This document shows positions 1-9,455 of a stretch of 64,000 bases of DNA, piece after piece. Source of the stretch: Caecitellus pseudoparvulus (taxonomy: Eukaryota > Bigyra: Bicosoecida). The stretch's first letter is position 1; every line of letters begins with the position of its first letter. Location: positions 1,364,001-1,428,000 of the forward strand of contig CBFFRQ010000068.1 of assembly GCA_965644315.1 (NCBI GenBank). Direction: 5' to 3'. The translations under genes and the position numbers were made by a program. Below the pieces are notes generated by a model. The model had not been told where the DNA came from, did no database searches, and was given only the letters and a program-made list of their open reading frames with translations.

Positions 1-1968
1 GGCAGGTGCTGCTCCTTCCAGGTCGCAAGATTGCACAACCACGGCCAAAGTGTCCGGGTGCAGGCCAGGCAAGTCGGCAGGAGTCTCCTGCGTCGCGCTC
101 CCGTCAGGCGCTGCCCCGAGAAGGCTGTGCAGCAGGCTGTGGGGCAGCAAGGCTGCTTTTCTCAGCGCTTTAATGCAGTCACCCCCCTCACTTGTCGTCT
201 GCTCTTGTATCACCGCACTTGCTAGTGCCGCAGCGTGCAAGCTTTGCAAGCATGCCGCAGGGAGCAAGCGGAGCGTGGCATCATCCACTGCTCGCGAGCG
301 CCTGGGACAGCAAGCTGTTGCAGCAGACTCAATCAGCAGCCCTCGTGCCATGAGCGCCACCAGGTCAGACCCTCGTGCTCTGGAGCCAATAGCCATGTGA
401 GCAGAAGTGTCGGAGGTGGCGTTGTCGTGTTGCCCGGGTTGTGAGAAGACAGCTCCTAGATCCGCAGGCTGAGGCGTTGACGTACCTGACAGGGCAGCAT
501 TTATAATTGCGGAAGTGGAGGTGAAGACGTCCTGTACTGCTCCTGCCAACGGCGCGGGTAATGTATCTGGAAGCAATTCTAGCTCTGCGGCAGCGGTGCC
601 TTGCCCCTTGCGCTGAGGCAGAAGAAGCGCCGCAGGGGTCCGCTTCATCGAGGAAACATTCGTGCAAGTGCACGCTCGCAGCAGCGCCAATGCTCCCACC
701 AGAGCTGTCCAAACCTGCACCCAGCGACCGAAGGGCACAGCATGCAGTGCTTCGTTCCATGCCTGCAGCGCACTCAGAATGCGAGCAGGGTCCAGTCTGG
801 GTGCCTTGGCTCCGACGACACATGCACTGCAATGCAGGCGAGTCTGGGCCAAAGCGATGGCCTGCAGCAAGGGAGCAGCAAGGGGCAAGCCTAGCCAGCC
901 GCTACCGAACGCCTCAGTCAGGTGCGATGGCGAGACCCGGAGGCCGGGGCCTGTGCCGCCCCATCGCACTGTGAACGACTCCCCTGGATGGGTAGCCGGA
1001 GGTGCAAGTTGAAAGGCTGCCGCAGACGCCATGATGCTGAGCAAGCTGCTCTGTCGCACGCTGGGCTGGGGGGCTGCCATGGCCAGCACGGCTAGGGTCG
1101 GCAGCGAGGACTCCAACTCGACCTTTGCAGGTCGCTGCAGTTGTAAGCACGAGTCTGGCACCGGGGGGTCTTGTGGTGGGGCAGGGGAGTCTTCTCGAAT
1201 TTTAAAATGTTGAGTGTTGTGTCCGGCAGCCGTCGCGCGCTGTGGCGAGGGGGCTGTGGCGGGCGAGGACGGAGCCCCTCTGCCTGCGTGCACGGCAGCA
1301 TGTGCTGGCGCCACCACTTCCACCTCGAGCACGACATTAGGCCCCCCACCCACCGCGCTCTGCGTGGTTGGAGCGCTGATGCTGTCCTCAGCCTTCTCAG
1401 GTGTGCCAGTGCTGATGGAGGAGTCAGGCTCGACGTCAGAGCTCTCGGTCTCGGCTGGCGAGGGCAGTGTGCTGTGGGTAGTGGGGGATGGTTCCGCAGA
1501 AGATGGAGACGGGGACTTCACCGCCATCGCTGCAGGTGCAAGGGGTGAGGAGGCACCCCTCTGCTTTCCAGAGGACGGAGCAGCACTGACCTCCTGGCCA
1601 CGGTTACGTCGGCGCGGACTTCGACGACGACGGCGGCTAAGCGCTGCCCGCTGCGCGCGGAGCTCCTCCTCCCAAGCAATGGCTTGAGAGTACTCTGTCG
1701 GTTTCACGCGGCGACTGGTGCGGCGGGATTTTCGCCGCCCATGCTCGTCGATGGTGGACGCTTGCAAGTTGAGGATGTCAGAGCAGCGTACCCAAGACGG
1801 GCTGAAACCTCTCCAATCCCACTGCACCTTGTACTCTTCCGCAGCGTCATCACCAATGCGAACATCCAGCACTGTAGCTGGGTAGATATTGGATCCGTGA
1901 TTCACCTGCACCTGGTCACCGATCGAATGCTCTGGGATTGGTGCGGGGAAGGGGCAGCATTGCAGCAT
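1..1968 (-). CDS. Chromo-barrel/Tudor-like domain protein, 3'-truncated by the window edge
   Basis: An uninterrupted minus-strand frame of 656 codons runs from the ATG at 1968 to the window edge. No stop is seen, so the C-terminus lies outside. Residues about 15-70 resemble a small beta-barrel of the chromo-barrel/Tudor type: GDQVQV, then YPATVLDV, then YKVQWDWRGF and WVRCSDI, the pattern of domains that bind modified histones or RNA. A basic stretch (RRKSRRTSRRVK) and a long low-complexity Pro/Ser/Ala tail follow. I infer a nuclear or chromatin role only from the domain type. The frame stays open upstream to about 2040, so an earlier exon is possible. ATG 1968 is chosen because the recurrent CAATTTCCGC box lies 10 nt upstream. 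Good confidence that it is coding, low for function. Confidence 0.65.
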   Translation of the reverse strand, partial: MLQCCPFPAPIPEHSIGDQVQVNHGSNIYPATVLDVRIGDDAAEEYKVQWDWRGFSPSWVRCSDILNLQASTIDEHGRRKSRRTSRRVKPTEYSQAIAWEEELRAQRAALSRRRRRSPRRRNRGQEVSAAPSSGKQRGASSPLAPAAMAVKSPSPSSAEPSPTTHSTLPSPAETESSDVEPDSSISTGTPEKAEDSISAPTTQSAVGGGPNVVLEVEVVAPAHAAVHAGRGAPSSPATAPSPQRATAAGHNTQHFKIREDSPAPPQDPPVPDSCLQLQRPAKVELESSLPTLAVLAMAAPQPSVRQSSLLSIMASAAAFQLAPPATHPGESFTVRWGGTGPGLRVSPSHLTEAFGSGWLGLPLAAPLLQAIALAQTRLHCSACVVGAKAPRLDPARILSALQAWNEALHAVPFGRWVQVWTALVGALALLRACTCTNVSSMKRTPAALLLPQRKGQGTAAAELELLPDTLPAPLAGAVQDVFTSTSAIINAALSGTSTPQPADLGAVFSQPGQHDNATSDTSAHMAIGSRARGSDLVALMARGLLIESAATACCPRRSRAVDDATLRLLPAACLQSLHAAALASAVIQEQTTSEGGDCIKALRKAALLPHSLLHSLLGAAPDGSATQETPADLPGLHPDTLAVVVQSCDLEGAAPA

Positions 1969-1978
1969 GGGCGGCAAG

Positions 1979-1990
1979 CAATTTCCGCGC
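1979..1990. promoter_or_regulatory. CAATTTCCGC box (CAATTTCCGCGC)
   Basis: 10 nt upstream of the chosen ATG (1968, minus strand) of the chromo/Tudor-like gene. Confidence 0.5.
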
Positions 1991-2197
1991 TCCTGCTCCC
2001 GTACTTTTTTCACCCGGCATGGATCTAGGACGGGGATTTCAACGACTCAACAGACAGAGAAATTAACCTTGCAAAGATGGGCTATTGTAGAAACCCGGGA
2101 ACGCGCCGGCGATGGAGTGTGTGGGCAGGGAAGTCACTGGCCCGAGCAGCAGCAACTTGCAGACGTGCGCTGTGAATTGTGAGGCAGGCAGCCAAAA

Positions 2198-4657
2198 CTA
2201 CGCCAGTGACACATCCTGACCTGATTTTCGCGCGAATCTTTGTGGTTGGGAGCCGACTTTGAGGGCGGGGTGTCTTGAAGCCTTAGCGGGGGGGTGGTCC
2301 ACGTGGATCTCAGCTGCTTGAGCTGGCACTCTCACCTGCTCCAGGGCAACCGACTCAATGACAGACACAAGCCTAGGGGGAATACGCTCAACATGCAAGG
2401 TGTCACGGGACCACAAGTGCCCCCCTGGCTGCAGCAAGATCACCTGAGTTGGCGAGGCTTGCACCAAGCTCCGAAGCTGAGCAACAGGCTCGGTTTCACC
2501 GCTGCGGGCAGATGCCGAGAGAGGACCGTGCATGCTGTTGCAAGCCAGTTGCAAGGCCAGGTCTGCCATAGGAAAGGCAGTGAGCTCTCGCTGCGAAGAC
2601 CGGGCTTGCAGGGAGCGCGAGAGGGGCAGCAGCTCATACCCAGCAGCGGAGGCAGCTTGGGGCCGGTGTCGCCTGGGCCTGGCAGCCAGGCGACACGCAA
2701 GCCACGGGAGCGCAATGGCTGCATGCGCCCGTAAAAGGGTATCATCGTGACCCTGATCGCTCGCAAGGGTTTCACTCAAACTGAATGCGGCAGCGGCGGC
2801 AGCATTCCACAAGCACGCTGTGCCCCCCGCAGCTGCCTGCATCGCCCAAGGCTTGCTGCCACTTCCTGTGCGGGCTGGCGCCAGGCGACGGTCCCACTCC
2901 TCGGCAGCCAGCAGGGCGCTGATGAAGCGCAGGGGTGTGATGCCGTCTCCAGCTCGGACGCAGCCGTGCACTGCCCCTGCGACGCACTGGAGAAGGTCCC
3001 TCACGTGGGGTGGCTGAGGAGTCTCATCAACATGGGCAGCACGCAGCCAGGAAATGGACACAAGCACAGCGTCCAGGCACAGGGAGAGGGCCATGCGGTG
3101 CGCGCCGTCCCGGCTTGCTTGACAAGCGGCCTGCAGCGTGACGGCCACTGGCAGGGGGGTGCCACTTGCGTTGCTGAGCTGGCTGGTGCAAACCCCTGCA
3201 GCTGTCTGTGCTGAGAGGTGGGCAGCAGAGGCAGCAAGGGGCACAGCTTGCAGAGGCGTTGAAGTCACGGAAGCCTGGCTTTCCAGCCACTGTAAGGGAG
3301 TGTCATGGTCCGCAGCGGGGGCGGCGGGGCTCAGGGAGGTTGTGGCCCACGCGGGAAGTAGGTCGGTGGGTCCTACCCAGCCTGCTTCACCCCATAGGCG
3401 ATGGGCAGCAAAGAGCACACGACTCGCACGATCATGTTGTCCCGCTCGGAGCCAATGCCCTGTCATGCGGTTGATGAAAGTTGTTGGGGGGTGTGCAGAC
3501 AGCGCGCTGCGTGGAGGGGTGAGAGCCACTTGGCACACGTCTGCAGCCAGGTCCGGCAAGCCCACGTCAAGCAAGGTGCAGCCGAGTGCTTGTGATGCGG
3601 CCGGGAAGCTATAGTCTGCCCACTGACTTGCTGCCTGCAGCACACGCAGGGCCCAGCGTGGATGTGCCTGCGCACCGCCTTGAGGTATGGCCGCCAGCAT
3701 GACGATGTCCTGCAAACACGCATCCAGAGCGAGCAAGGCAGAGGCCGGCACCTTCTGACCACAATCTCGCAATGTGTCCAGGATATCCACTGCTGCCTCC
3801 CATGAGCCGGCGGAGGCTGCGGCCTGCAGAAGCTGTTGCGTAAGAGGGATTGGCACTGCTGCTCCAGCCCGAAGAAGGGAGGAGAAAGCTTCAACTGCAG
3901 CGTCTGCCCTGCCAACTGGCATCCACAGCACGGCAAGATGTGCCAGTAACGAGCCAGCAGCACTGTCTTCGCCGCATGCTTCAGTTTGAAGGTGCTGCTG
4001 AGCAGCTTGCTGGAGAGGAAACGCGCATGAAACGTGGCCGGAGTTGACTAGTGACGTGGCTGCAGCCTTCACGGTATCCTGCGGCCATTCATGCAGTGCA
4101 GCAGACCAAAATCGAACAGTGGCATCTGAGGGGGCTGCGCTTTCCACCTGTGGCCCGTCAGGTGGCGAGATGGCAACCCCTGACGCTCGCGCGATGCAGG
4201 AGAGAGCTTTCACGGCCTTCTCATGCTGCCGCTGCGCTGCCAGCGAAGGCAGCGATTGTAGCTGTAGGTCCAAGGGCAGTTCATGGCCTTCTGCACGTGC
4301 GACGCCCCACCAGTGAATCACACGCTTGGAATCATGGCTGCGCAGGCCCAAGCGCAGCATAGCCATGGTCACCTCTGGTCCAAACACCTGGCCGTCCGCT
4401 ACCAGGTGCCCCACCAGCTCATGCGCCTTGGCATCAAATCGGTCCTGATCAGCGGCACTGACGATGCGCTGTCGCATGCTTGCTGCTGCCAGGCATGCTT
4501 GGGCAGGCTGGCTTGCGCCATCCCTCGTCTTGGCACCGGGGAGGCTGGACTCCCTTGTCGAGGCAGCCACGTCTGCGCCCCAGCGAAACGTTACCCACCG
4601 AGCATGCTGGCGGGCCACTTGTCTCAGCAACACACAAGGTCGGCCCAGGGCAGCCAT
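2198..4657 (-). CDS. Helical-repeat (PPR/OPR-like) organellar protein
   Basis: A single-exon frame of 819 aa if started at ATG 4657; the frame also extends upstream to about 4915. The N-terminus from 4657 is rich in Arg/Ala/Ser and lacks acidic residues (MAALGRPCVLLRQVARQHAR), as in mitochondrial presequences, which is why this start is preferred. The rest is Ala/Leu/Gln-rich and helical, with segments such as SWEAAVDILDTLRDCGQKVP that look like degenerate pentatricopeptide repeats. Proteins of this kind bind organellar RNA. The repeats are too diverged for me to count, so it could also be another alpha-solenoid. It is divergent from the ZIP transporter gene, and the only CAATTTCCGC box nearby is at 4945 in the shared upstream region. 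Confidence 0.6.
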   Translation of the reverse strand: MAALGRPCVLLRQVARQHARWVTFRWGADVAASTRESSLPGAKTRDGASQPAQACLAAASMRQRIVSAADQDRFDAKAHELVGHLVADGQVFGPEVTMAMLRLGLRSHDSKRVIHWWGVARAEGHELPLDLQLQSLPSLAAQRQHEKAVKALSCIARASGVAISPPDGPQVESAAPSDATVRFWSAALHEWPQDTVKAAATSLVNSGHVSCAFPLQQAAQQHLQTEACGEDSAAGSLLAHLAVLWMPVGRADAAVEAFSSLLRAGAAVPIPLTQQLLQAAASAGSWEAAVDILDTLRDCGQKVPASALLALDACLQDIVMLAAIPQGGAQAHPRWALRVLQAASQWADYSFPAASQALGCTLLDVGLPDLAADVCQVALTPPRSALSAHPPTTFINRMTGHWLRAGQHDRASRVLFAAHRLWGEAGWVGPTDLLPAWATTSLSPAAPAADHDTPLQWLESQASVTSTPLQAVPLAASAAHLSAQTAAGVCTSQLSNASGTPLPVAVTLQAACQASRDGAHRMALSLCLDAVLVSISWLRAAHVDETPQPPHVRDLLQCVAGAVHGCVRAGDGITPLRFISALLAAEEWDRRLAPARTGSGSKPWAMQAAAGGTACLWNAAAAAAFSLSETLASDQGHDDTLLRAHAAIALPWLACRLAARPRRHRPQAASAAGYELLPLSRSLQARSSQRELTAFPMADLALQLACNSMHGPLSASARSGETEPVAQLRSLVQASPTQVILLQPGGHLWSRDTLHVERIPPRLVSVIESVALEQVRVPAQAAEIHVDHPPAKASRHPALKVGSQPQRFARKSGQDVSLA

Positions 4658-4944
4658 GATGAGCCCAACTCTGAACAGAAGCGTGAAGTGGCTACGTGTG
4701 CTGTTGCCGGGCGGGGTCAGTGGGCGTGTTTGATGTGTGTGCGATGCCAGGCTGCAGCAAACTGTGCCTGAGTGAGGGGGGGGCACCAACAGGCGCGTGC
4801 ACAGGAGACAAGGGCACGCCAAGAGAGTCCATGTGGCGCACCAAAACATCGCCATGGTAGTTACTGCGGTGTTGTTGCTGACGCAGAGCACCCATTGGAG
4901 ACACGGGGCGAGCAAAGCCAGTGCAAGGTGAGTGGCTCAAGACT

Positions 4945-4956
4945 CAATTTCCGCGC
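4945..4956. promoter_or_regulatory. CAATTTCCGC box (CAATTTCCGCGC)
   Basis: Copy of the recurrent 12-bp box. It lies in an apparent 5' intron (donor GTGAGT at 4928, acceptor CACAG at 5048) about 100 nt before the ZIP transporter ATG. Confidence 0.6.
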
Positions 4957-5057
4957 CTCCGTGCCACACCTGCCTTCCCGTGGCCACTGCATGCTCGGCA
5001 CTGCCCCATCATTGGGTGCACGCCCCGCACACTAATCTTGCTCCACAGATCACAGTC

Positions 5058-6155
5058 ATGGTGTCAGCTCGTTCAACGGGAACAGCACGGCACTCAAGCG
5101 ATTCAACCCGCCCGCGCACTGGCCCAACCCCAGGTGTCCTCGAAGCAGCCCCTGACCTCCGCGACGCAGACATGGCGACCCCCTCTCCCCAAAGCGATGG
5201 AGAGCCCGCATCCGGCCACAGTTCAGCCCTGCAGGGTGGCGAGGTAAGCCAGCGGGCCGGAGTGAGTGCCTCGGGGGGTGGGGTGGAAGCTCCCGTTTCA
5301 GCAGGCACTGCCCAGGCCCTGGGTGCGACAGTGCTGACCCTCACCTTGCTGGGCACTTACCAGCTCTTCGACCCGTCCCTTCCAGAGTGGCTGCAGGTGT
5401 TTTGGTTTGCGTGGATCACGGCCGTCTCCACTGCCGTCGGCGTACTTCCCTTTGCCCTTGTGCGGTCAGTGCCAGCTGCTTGGCTCGGCGCCAGCAACGC
5501 CTTCGCCGCAGGCATGATGTTGGCAGCGAGTACAGGCCTGGTCATGGAAGGCGCGGGTCACGGTGCCGGCGGTGAGGCCTCCCTTGCATTGCAGCACCCA
5601 GCACTGCGCACCGCGCTGGGAGCTGCCCTTGGCGGCGCCTTCATCACCATTGCGGGGCGCGTGCTGGAAAAGTATGAGCACTTACGCTTGGCTGGGCTGC
5701 AAGGAGCGAACGCCCGGCGCATGCTGCTTATCGTGGCAGTCATGACTCTGCACTCCTTTGCAGAGGGCGTCGCCATTGGCGTCTCCTTCGGCGCTGCTAC
5801 GGGGCGCAGCTTCGGTGTCTTCATCAGCACTGCCCTCGCCATCCATAACGTGCCGGAGGGCCTGGCCACAGCCCTGGTCATGGTGCCACGGGGAGTGCCC
5901 ATTCTGCAAGCAGCTGTGTGGTGCTTCATGACCTCGCTGCCGCAGCCGCTCATGGCTTTGCCTGCTTTCCTGGCTGTCCAAGCCTTCTTGCCATTCCTAC
6001 CCGTGGGCTTGGGCTTCGCTGCAGGTGCCATGGCGTGGGTAGCTGTTTTCGAGCTGCTGTCCGAGGCGGCAGGCGAGTTGGGCTTGCCCATAGCGGGTGT
6101 GGTCGCAGTTGCTGCAGCCGCCGGGATGGGGCTGGTCCAAGCTGCCATCAAGTGA
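5058..6155 (+). CDS. ZIP-family divalent metal transporter
   Basis: 365 aa from ATG 5058. After about 80 variable, presumably cytosolic residues there are multiple hydrophobic helices. The ZIP signatures are clear: [10 protein letters not shown] in one helix and [10 protein letters not shown] in the next, whose His and Glu residues form the binuclear metal site that passes Zn2+, Fe2+ or Mn2+. The sequence between them ([13 protein letters not shown]) is typical of the GufA/ZupT and ZIP11-like branches. The family imports metals into the cytosol from outside or from organelles. A probable 5'UTR intron (4928-5048) precedes the ATG; the frame extends upstream to 4932 only through that intron. 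The last residues (GLVQAAIK) end in a helix, as usual in the family. Confidence 0.9.
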   Translation: MVSARSTGTARHSSDSTRPRTGPTPGVLEAAPDLRDADMATPSPQSDGEPASGHSSALQGGEVSQRAGVSASGGGVEAPVSAGTAQALGATVLTLTLLGTYQLFDPSLPEWLQVFWFAWITAVSTAVGVLPFALVRSVPAAWLGASNAFAAGMMLAASTGLVMEGAGHGAGGEASLALQHPALRTALGAALGGAFITIAGRVLEKYEHLRLAGLQGANARRMLLIVAVMTLHSFAEGVAIGVSFGAATGRSFGVFISTALAIHNVPEGLATALVMVPRGVPILQAAVWCFMTSLPQPLMALPAFLAVQAFLPFLPVGLGFAAGAMAWVAVFELLSEAAGELGLPIAGVVAVAAAAGMGLVQAAIK

Positions 6156-6425
6156 GGACCCGTCAGTCCCACCTTTGGCTCAAGATGGCACGCAGGCGCG
6201 CCGTGCCTGCCTCTTCTTGTTCGCGACAGTCGCGCGGGAAGCAGCCAAGGTGAACCGGACAAACACCGCTGCAGCAAACCAGCGCAAGTGCTCCGAAGCG
6301 CAAGCTTGTCGGGAACACAGCAGTGGTGGACAATCAAAATACAGCACCCCAACACATCCCGCGCTGGGCAGCTTCGCCCCGTTTGTGCGCTGGGCCCTTG
6401 CAGCGAAAGTGTCCGCTGCCTCGTG
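6156..6425. other. Intergenic stretch with no recognised gene
   Basis: Between the ZIP transporter stop and the regulatory box upstream of the next gene. It presumably holds the ZIP 3'UTR and the next promoter. No conserved frame was recognised. Confidence 0.4.
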
Positions 6426-6437
6426 GTGCGGAAATTG
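6426..6437. promoter_or_regulatory. CAATTTCCGC box (as GTGCGGAAATTG)
   Basis: Exact 12-mer copy, 105 nt upstream of the ATG at 6543. A possible short intron (GTGCGG to CCCCAG) could contain it. Confidence 0.55.
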
Positions 6438-6542
6438 AGGAGGGCGCGTTTTTCCCCAGCAACTCCACCAGGTTGTCTGCAAGGCGCGGAGGGAGTGAAG
6501 GCAGACACTCCATCATTCCCTCCTGGCTTTGGCCAGGTGGCC

Positions 6543-7258
6543 ATGAGTGACAGCAGGGTCGGAGTGGCTGGCTGGGAGCATTCAGAGCTAGTGGGGGACA
6601 ACTCCAGCCAGTCCATTGCAAGCCACGCCTCCGGCATCGGACTCCAGCAGCAGAAAGGCGGGCACCTCGCCAGTAGCGGGGGGCACCACGACATCGACGA
6701 TTCATCTGGACAAATGGAAGTGCAGGGTGTGGAGGGGCTAGGCTCCTACAAGCGTGGTCGTGGCGGACAGAGTGGCGCGTCGGTGGTCCCCGTGCGGCAG
6801 ATGGGCCACCAAAAGCCCTTGCCTCCAGGGGCAGGGGATGCGCCCCAGCAGCGGAATGGGGGGCACCGACATGGCAGGGGAAGCATGCCTGGACCCAAAA
6901 GTCGCCCAAAGCAACCCCGTGCGCCAGCTGCAGTGCACAAGGCCCCCCAACATGTGTGCTGGAGTGATGAGCAAGGCTACCCGCTTGCCCAGGTGCGTCA
7001 GCCCGCACCTCCAGGCGTGTTCAAGATGTCCCACAGCATGCTACGGTGTGGCGAAGCCTTGCGTGCCGCGGTCGCCGCCGGCCGTCTCTCTGTCGGCGGC
7101 TGTGTGCGGTCGTGCAACCCGCTTCCGGGAAACGCCCTCGTCCACGCTTTCGTTCGCTCTCCCTGTCGCAGGTGTACTACAGCGATCGCCTGCACTACAG
7201 CGGAGACAACATGTTTGAAGATCCAGATGATCGGCGGTCATGCTGTGTGATCACGTAG
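6543..7258 (+). CDS. Small disordered protein with C-terminal CaaX-like box
   Basis: Proposed join(6543..7103,7172..7258), 215 aa. I recognise no known domain. The first exon encodes a Gly/Gln/His/Pro-rich segment; the second encodes about 28 residues (VYYSDRLHYSGDNMFEDPDD then RRSCCVIT). The final CVIT matches a prenylation CaaX pattern, with a neighbouring Cys that could be palmitoylated, so membrane anchoring is a reasonable inference. The intron (donor GTGCGG at 7104, acceptor TCGCAG ending at 7171) was chosen because it keeps the frame; other donors nearby (7064, 7102) break it. If the intron is not spliced the protein ends differently (GGHAV), so the CaaX claim depends on this join. Confidence 0.5.
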
Positions 7259-7385
7259 GGCTGGGCCTGTGCAAGGCGGTGACCGCGGGGTGACTGTCAC
7301 CATGTGGAGATGGTGCCGGGCCGCTGGCCCCCGATCCCACATACATGTGGGAGTGTCTTTTCAATTAACGCAGTGCCAATGTGCA

Positions 7386-8280
7386 TTAGAAGTCATCATC
7401 CCACGCCGCCATCTCCGCCGCGAGGGCCTCCTCCTCCGCCGTGATGCCTGCAGTAGCCTGGAGGTCCAGCATTGCAGCCTCGATGTCAGCGTCCCCCACC
7501 TCTGGCGGGTCTTGCTCGGCGGTGGCGGCCGCTCCCTTCATAGGGGTGACTGCAGGGGATCCAGGGCTTGCCTTGGGTGCTGCCGTTTGCCTGACAAGAG
7601 GCGAGGCCACCCCACCGTCCTGCTCTACCTTCGCCGCCTCGCTTCCTTCCTGCACGTCAAGCATGGCGTCAGCTTTTCGCTCCTCCAGCTGTGCCCTCAA
7701 TGTGTCCATCAAGCTCTGTGTGCGTGCGTTGGAGGCTCTCCGTGTGAGCGCTTAACCCGTGAGGGGGGGGGGGGGGGGCATGACGTTCACGCACCTTGAC
7801 GCATGCCCTGCTTGACAGGCCCAGGGTGCGGTCAAGTACGTCGTCCGCATGCAAGTGTTGGTGCACCTGCCTCGCCCAGGCAGTGTATGCTTGCATAATG
7901 CGATCAAGGTCCTTCATCTGCGCATGGGGTCGTGTGCTGGCTGTGCGGGGTGTGGAGAAATAGCTAGACAGCAGCGCCGCACGAACCTCGCTCCCTCGCC
8001 TTCCTCGCACACTGCCTCGTAGCATGCGGGGAAAGTTGTGCAGCACCCACTCCAACCCTTTAGGCCCCATTAAGTCTGTCTCTGTGAACTTTGGCCGCTG
8101 TCGCTTGCTCCGCTTCAGCAGCTTCACGTCCTCTGCACCATCGCCCTCTTCGCCAGGCCCGGTTCTTGCAGGTCGCTCATCGGACGGCTGAGCGCCGGCC
8201 AGGGTCGCGAGTGAAACGTCTTCTTCTTCCTCATCATCAAACACGAGACCTTCAGTGTCTTGGTCTTGAATTCGCTGCAT
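7386..8280 (-). CDS. TIPIN: TIPIN/Swi3 replication fork protection protein
   Basis: complement(join(7386..7715,7795..8280)), 271 aa. After an acidic N-terminus comes a Swi3 domain: a basic RSKRQRPKFTETDLMGPKGL entry, the core WVLHNFPRMLRG, then MKDLDRIMQAYTAWARQVH and HADDVLDRTLGL. This matches the order and key aromatic/basic positions of TIPIN, Csm3 and Swi3. With Timeless/Tof1 this protein stabilises stalled replication forks and supports checkpoint signalling in the nucleus. The 79-nt intron starts GTGCGTG on the coding strand and contains a run of 16 C. The upstream frame remains open but lacks an ATG; ATG 8280 lies 29 nt downstream of a CAATTTCCGC box. The C-terminal exon is acidic and helical. 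The gene is divergent from TMEM128. Confidence 0.85.
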
Positions 8281-8309
8281 CGCAAGCTCTTCGCCGGCAC
8301 AAAGCTCCT

Positions 8310-8321
8310 CAATTTCCGCAC
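8310..8321. promoter_or_regulatory. CAATTTCCGC box (CAATTTCCGCAC)
   Basis: Exact copy 29 nt upstream of the TIPIN ATG and 313 nt upstream of the divergent TMEM128 ATG. It may serve either gene. Confidence 0.6.
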
Positions 8322-8634
8322 TTGTACACGCGTTTGAATGCAGAGACGACTGACTTCGCGCACTCTTCAAGCAAGCGAAAGGCCGCCAGGTTCTGTATCA
8401 GTCCGAGAGATATGGATAGTGGTATTGGTTTTGCCACAGCAGCTCTCATGGCCCTGTGGGCAAGGCACCGACACAATGCTTCTTTCACAAAGCATCGGTT
8501 TGCAAAGGACACAATCTACCCACAGGCGTTCAGCAGCAGCAGGGCAGGCTGTGAGGCTGTGAAGAACAGGTCCAACCCAGCACCATTGCGTCAGGGCAAG
8601 CCCTTGCAGCACAGTGCTCCTATCTGTGGGAGGC

Positions 8635-9253
8635 ATGGCTACTGACCACGATCGAGGCCAGTATGAGCCGGTGCCAACGTCTGAAGCCGCATCTGCGGAG
8701 GGTCGCCGGCGCCGGCGCCAACGGAGGGAGACCATCGAAGCCATCAGCAACAAGATACATGCCTTGCTTTGGGTGATTGGTGCAGGCCTCGTCCTCTTCC
8801 TCACTGATTTCTTCACAGTGCTCTTCACAGATGAGCGCGTTTCATGGTCAGTGAAACTCCAGCTGCCACGAGGCAGGCCAATCAGCCACTGCTCTCGCCT
8901 CGCAGGTTCTGGCTGGACCTGGCATTGCTCTGTTCAGGCGTCTTCATCGCTGCAGGCGTGTACTTGACAGTGTACCTCCCCCTCATTGCCCAAGTCCACG
9001 CTCCGTGGGAGGTGTACTGCCCGAATGTCATTCCCGTGGCCACTGCTGCTGGCGTAGTCGCCTTCATCTCGTGCGTGCGAACAGGCAACGTGCGTGCTGC
9101 CTGTCCGGCTGTGAGCTTCAGCTGACTCCCTCCCGCGTGCGCAGGTACGCCGCCGCGTTGTGGCCCGTGTTTGCCTTCCTCACGCTGCCAATCCTTGGCA
9201 TTCTCTTCGTGGGCTTCCTCATGCTGATGCAGTTCATCCCTGTCTGCTATTGA
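8635..9253 (+). CDS. TMEM128: TMEM128-family four-TM protein
   Basis: join(8635..8846,8906..9070,9145..9253), 161 aa, the usual size for TMEM128. An Arg-rich cytosolic N-terminus leads to IHALLWVIGAGLVLFLTDFF, corresponding to the conserved IHSLLWV start of helix 1. Helix 2 is LALLCSGVFIAAGVYLTVYL, then YCPNVIPVATAAGVVAF (helix 3, with the family's P-x-x-IP feature), and helix 4 is FAFLTLPILGILFVGFLML. Introns have donors GTCAGT and GTGCGT and were placed by frame (both phase 2). The family is broadly conserved in eukaryotes and found in endomembranes; its molecular function is not established. Confidence 0.85.
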
Positions 9254-9455
9254 CTTTGTGCAGGGCTAGAGGATTGCCATCCCTGCATGGGACCGGCGCT
9301 GTCACGGGGCGTGACCAACTTGAGCCACCTTGCTGCCGCCCTAGTCCCTCTCTTGCCACCGCCACAAGCAGCAGCAGGTCTACAAAACCAAGCAAAGGAG
9401 TGGATGGCACGAGACTTCCGAATGCATTTCAGCTGCAAGCGTTTGATTGGATTCA

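Noticed and set aside
494-510. AATTGCGGAAG resembling the regulatory box
   Set aside because: The order of the AATT and GCGGAA parts is different, so it is not the same element.
5558-6694. 378-codon minus-strand frame opposite the ZIP transporter
   Set aside because: Antisense of conserved ZIP helices; the plus strand carries the HSFAEG and HNVPEG signatures.
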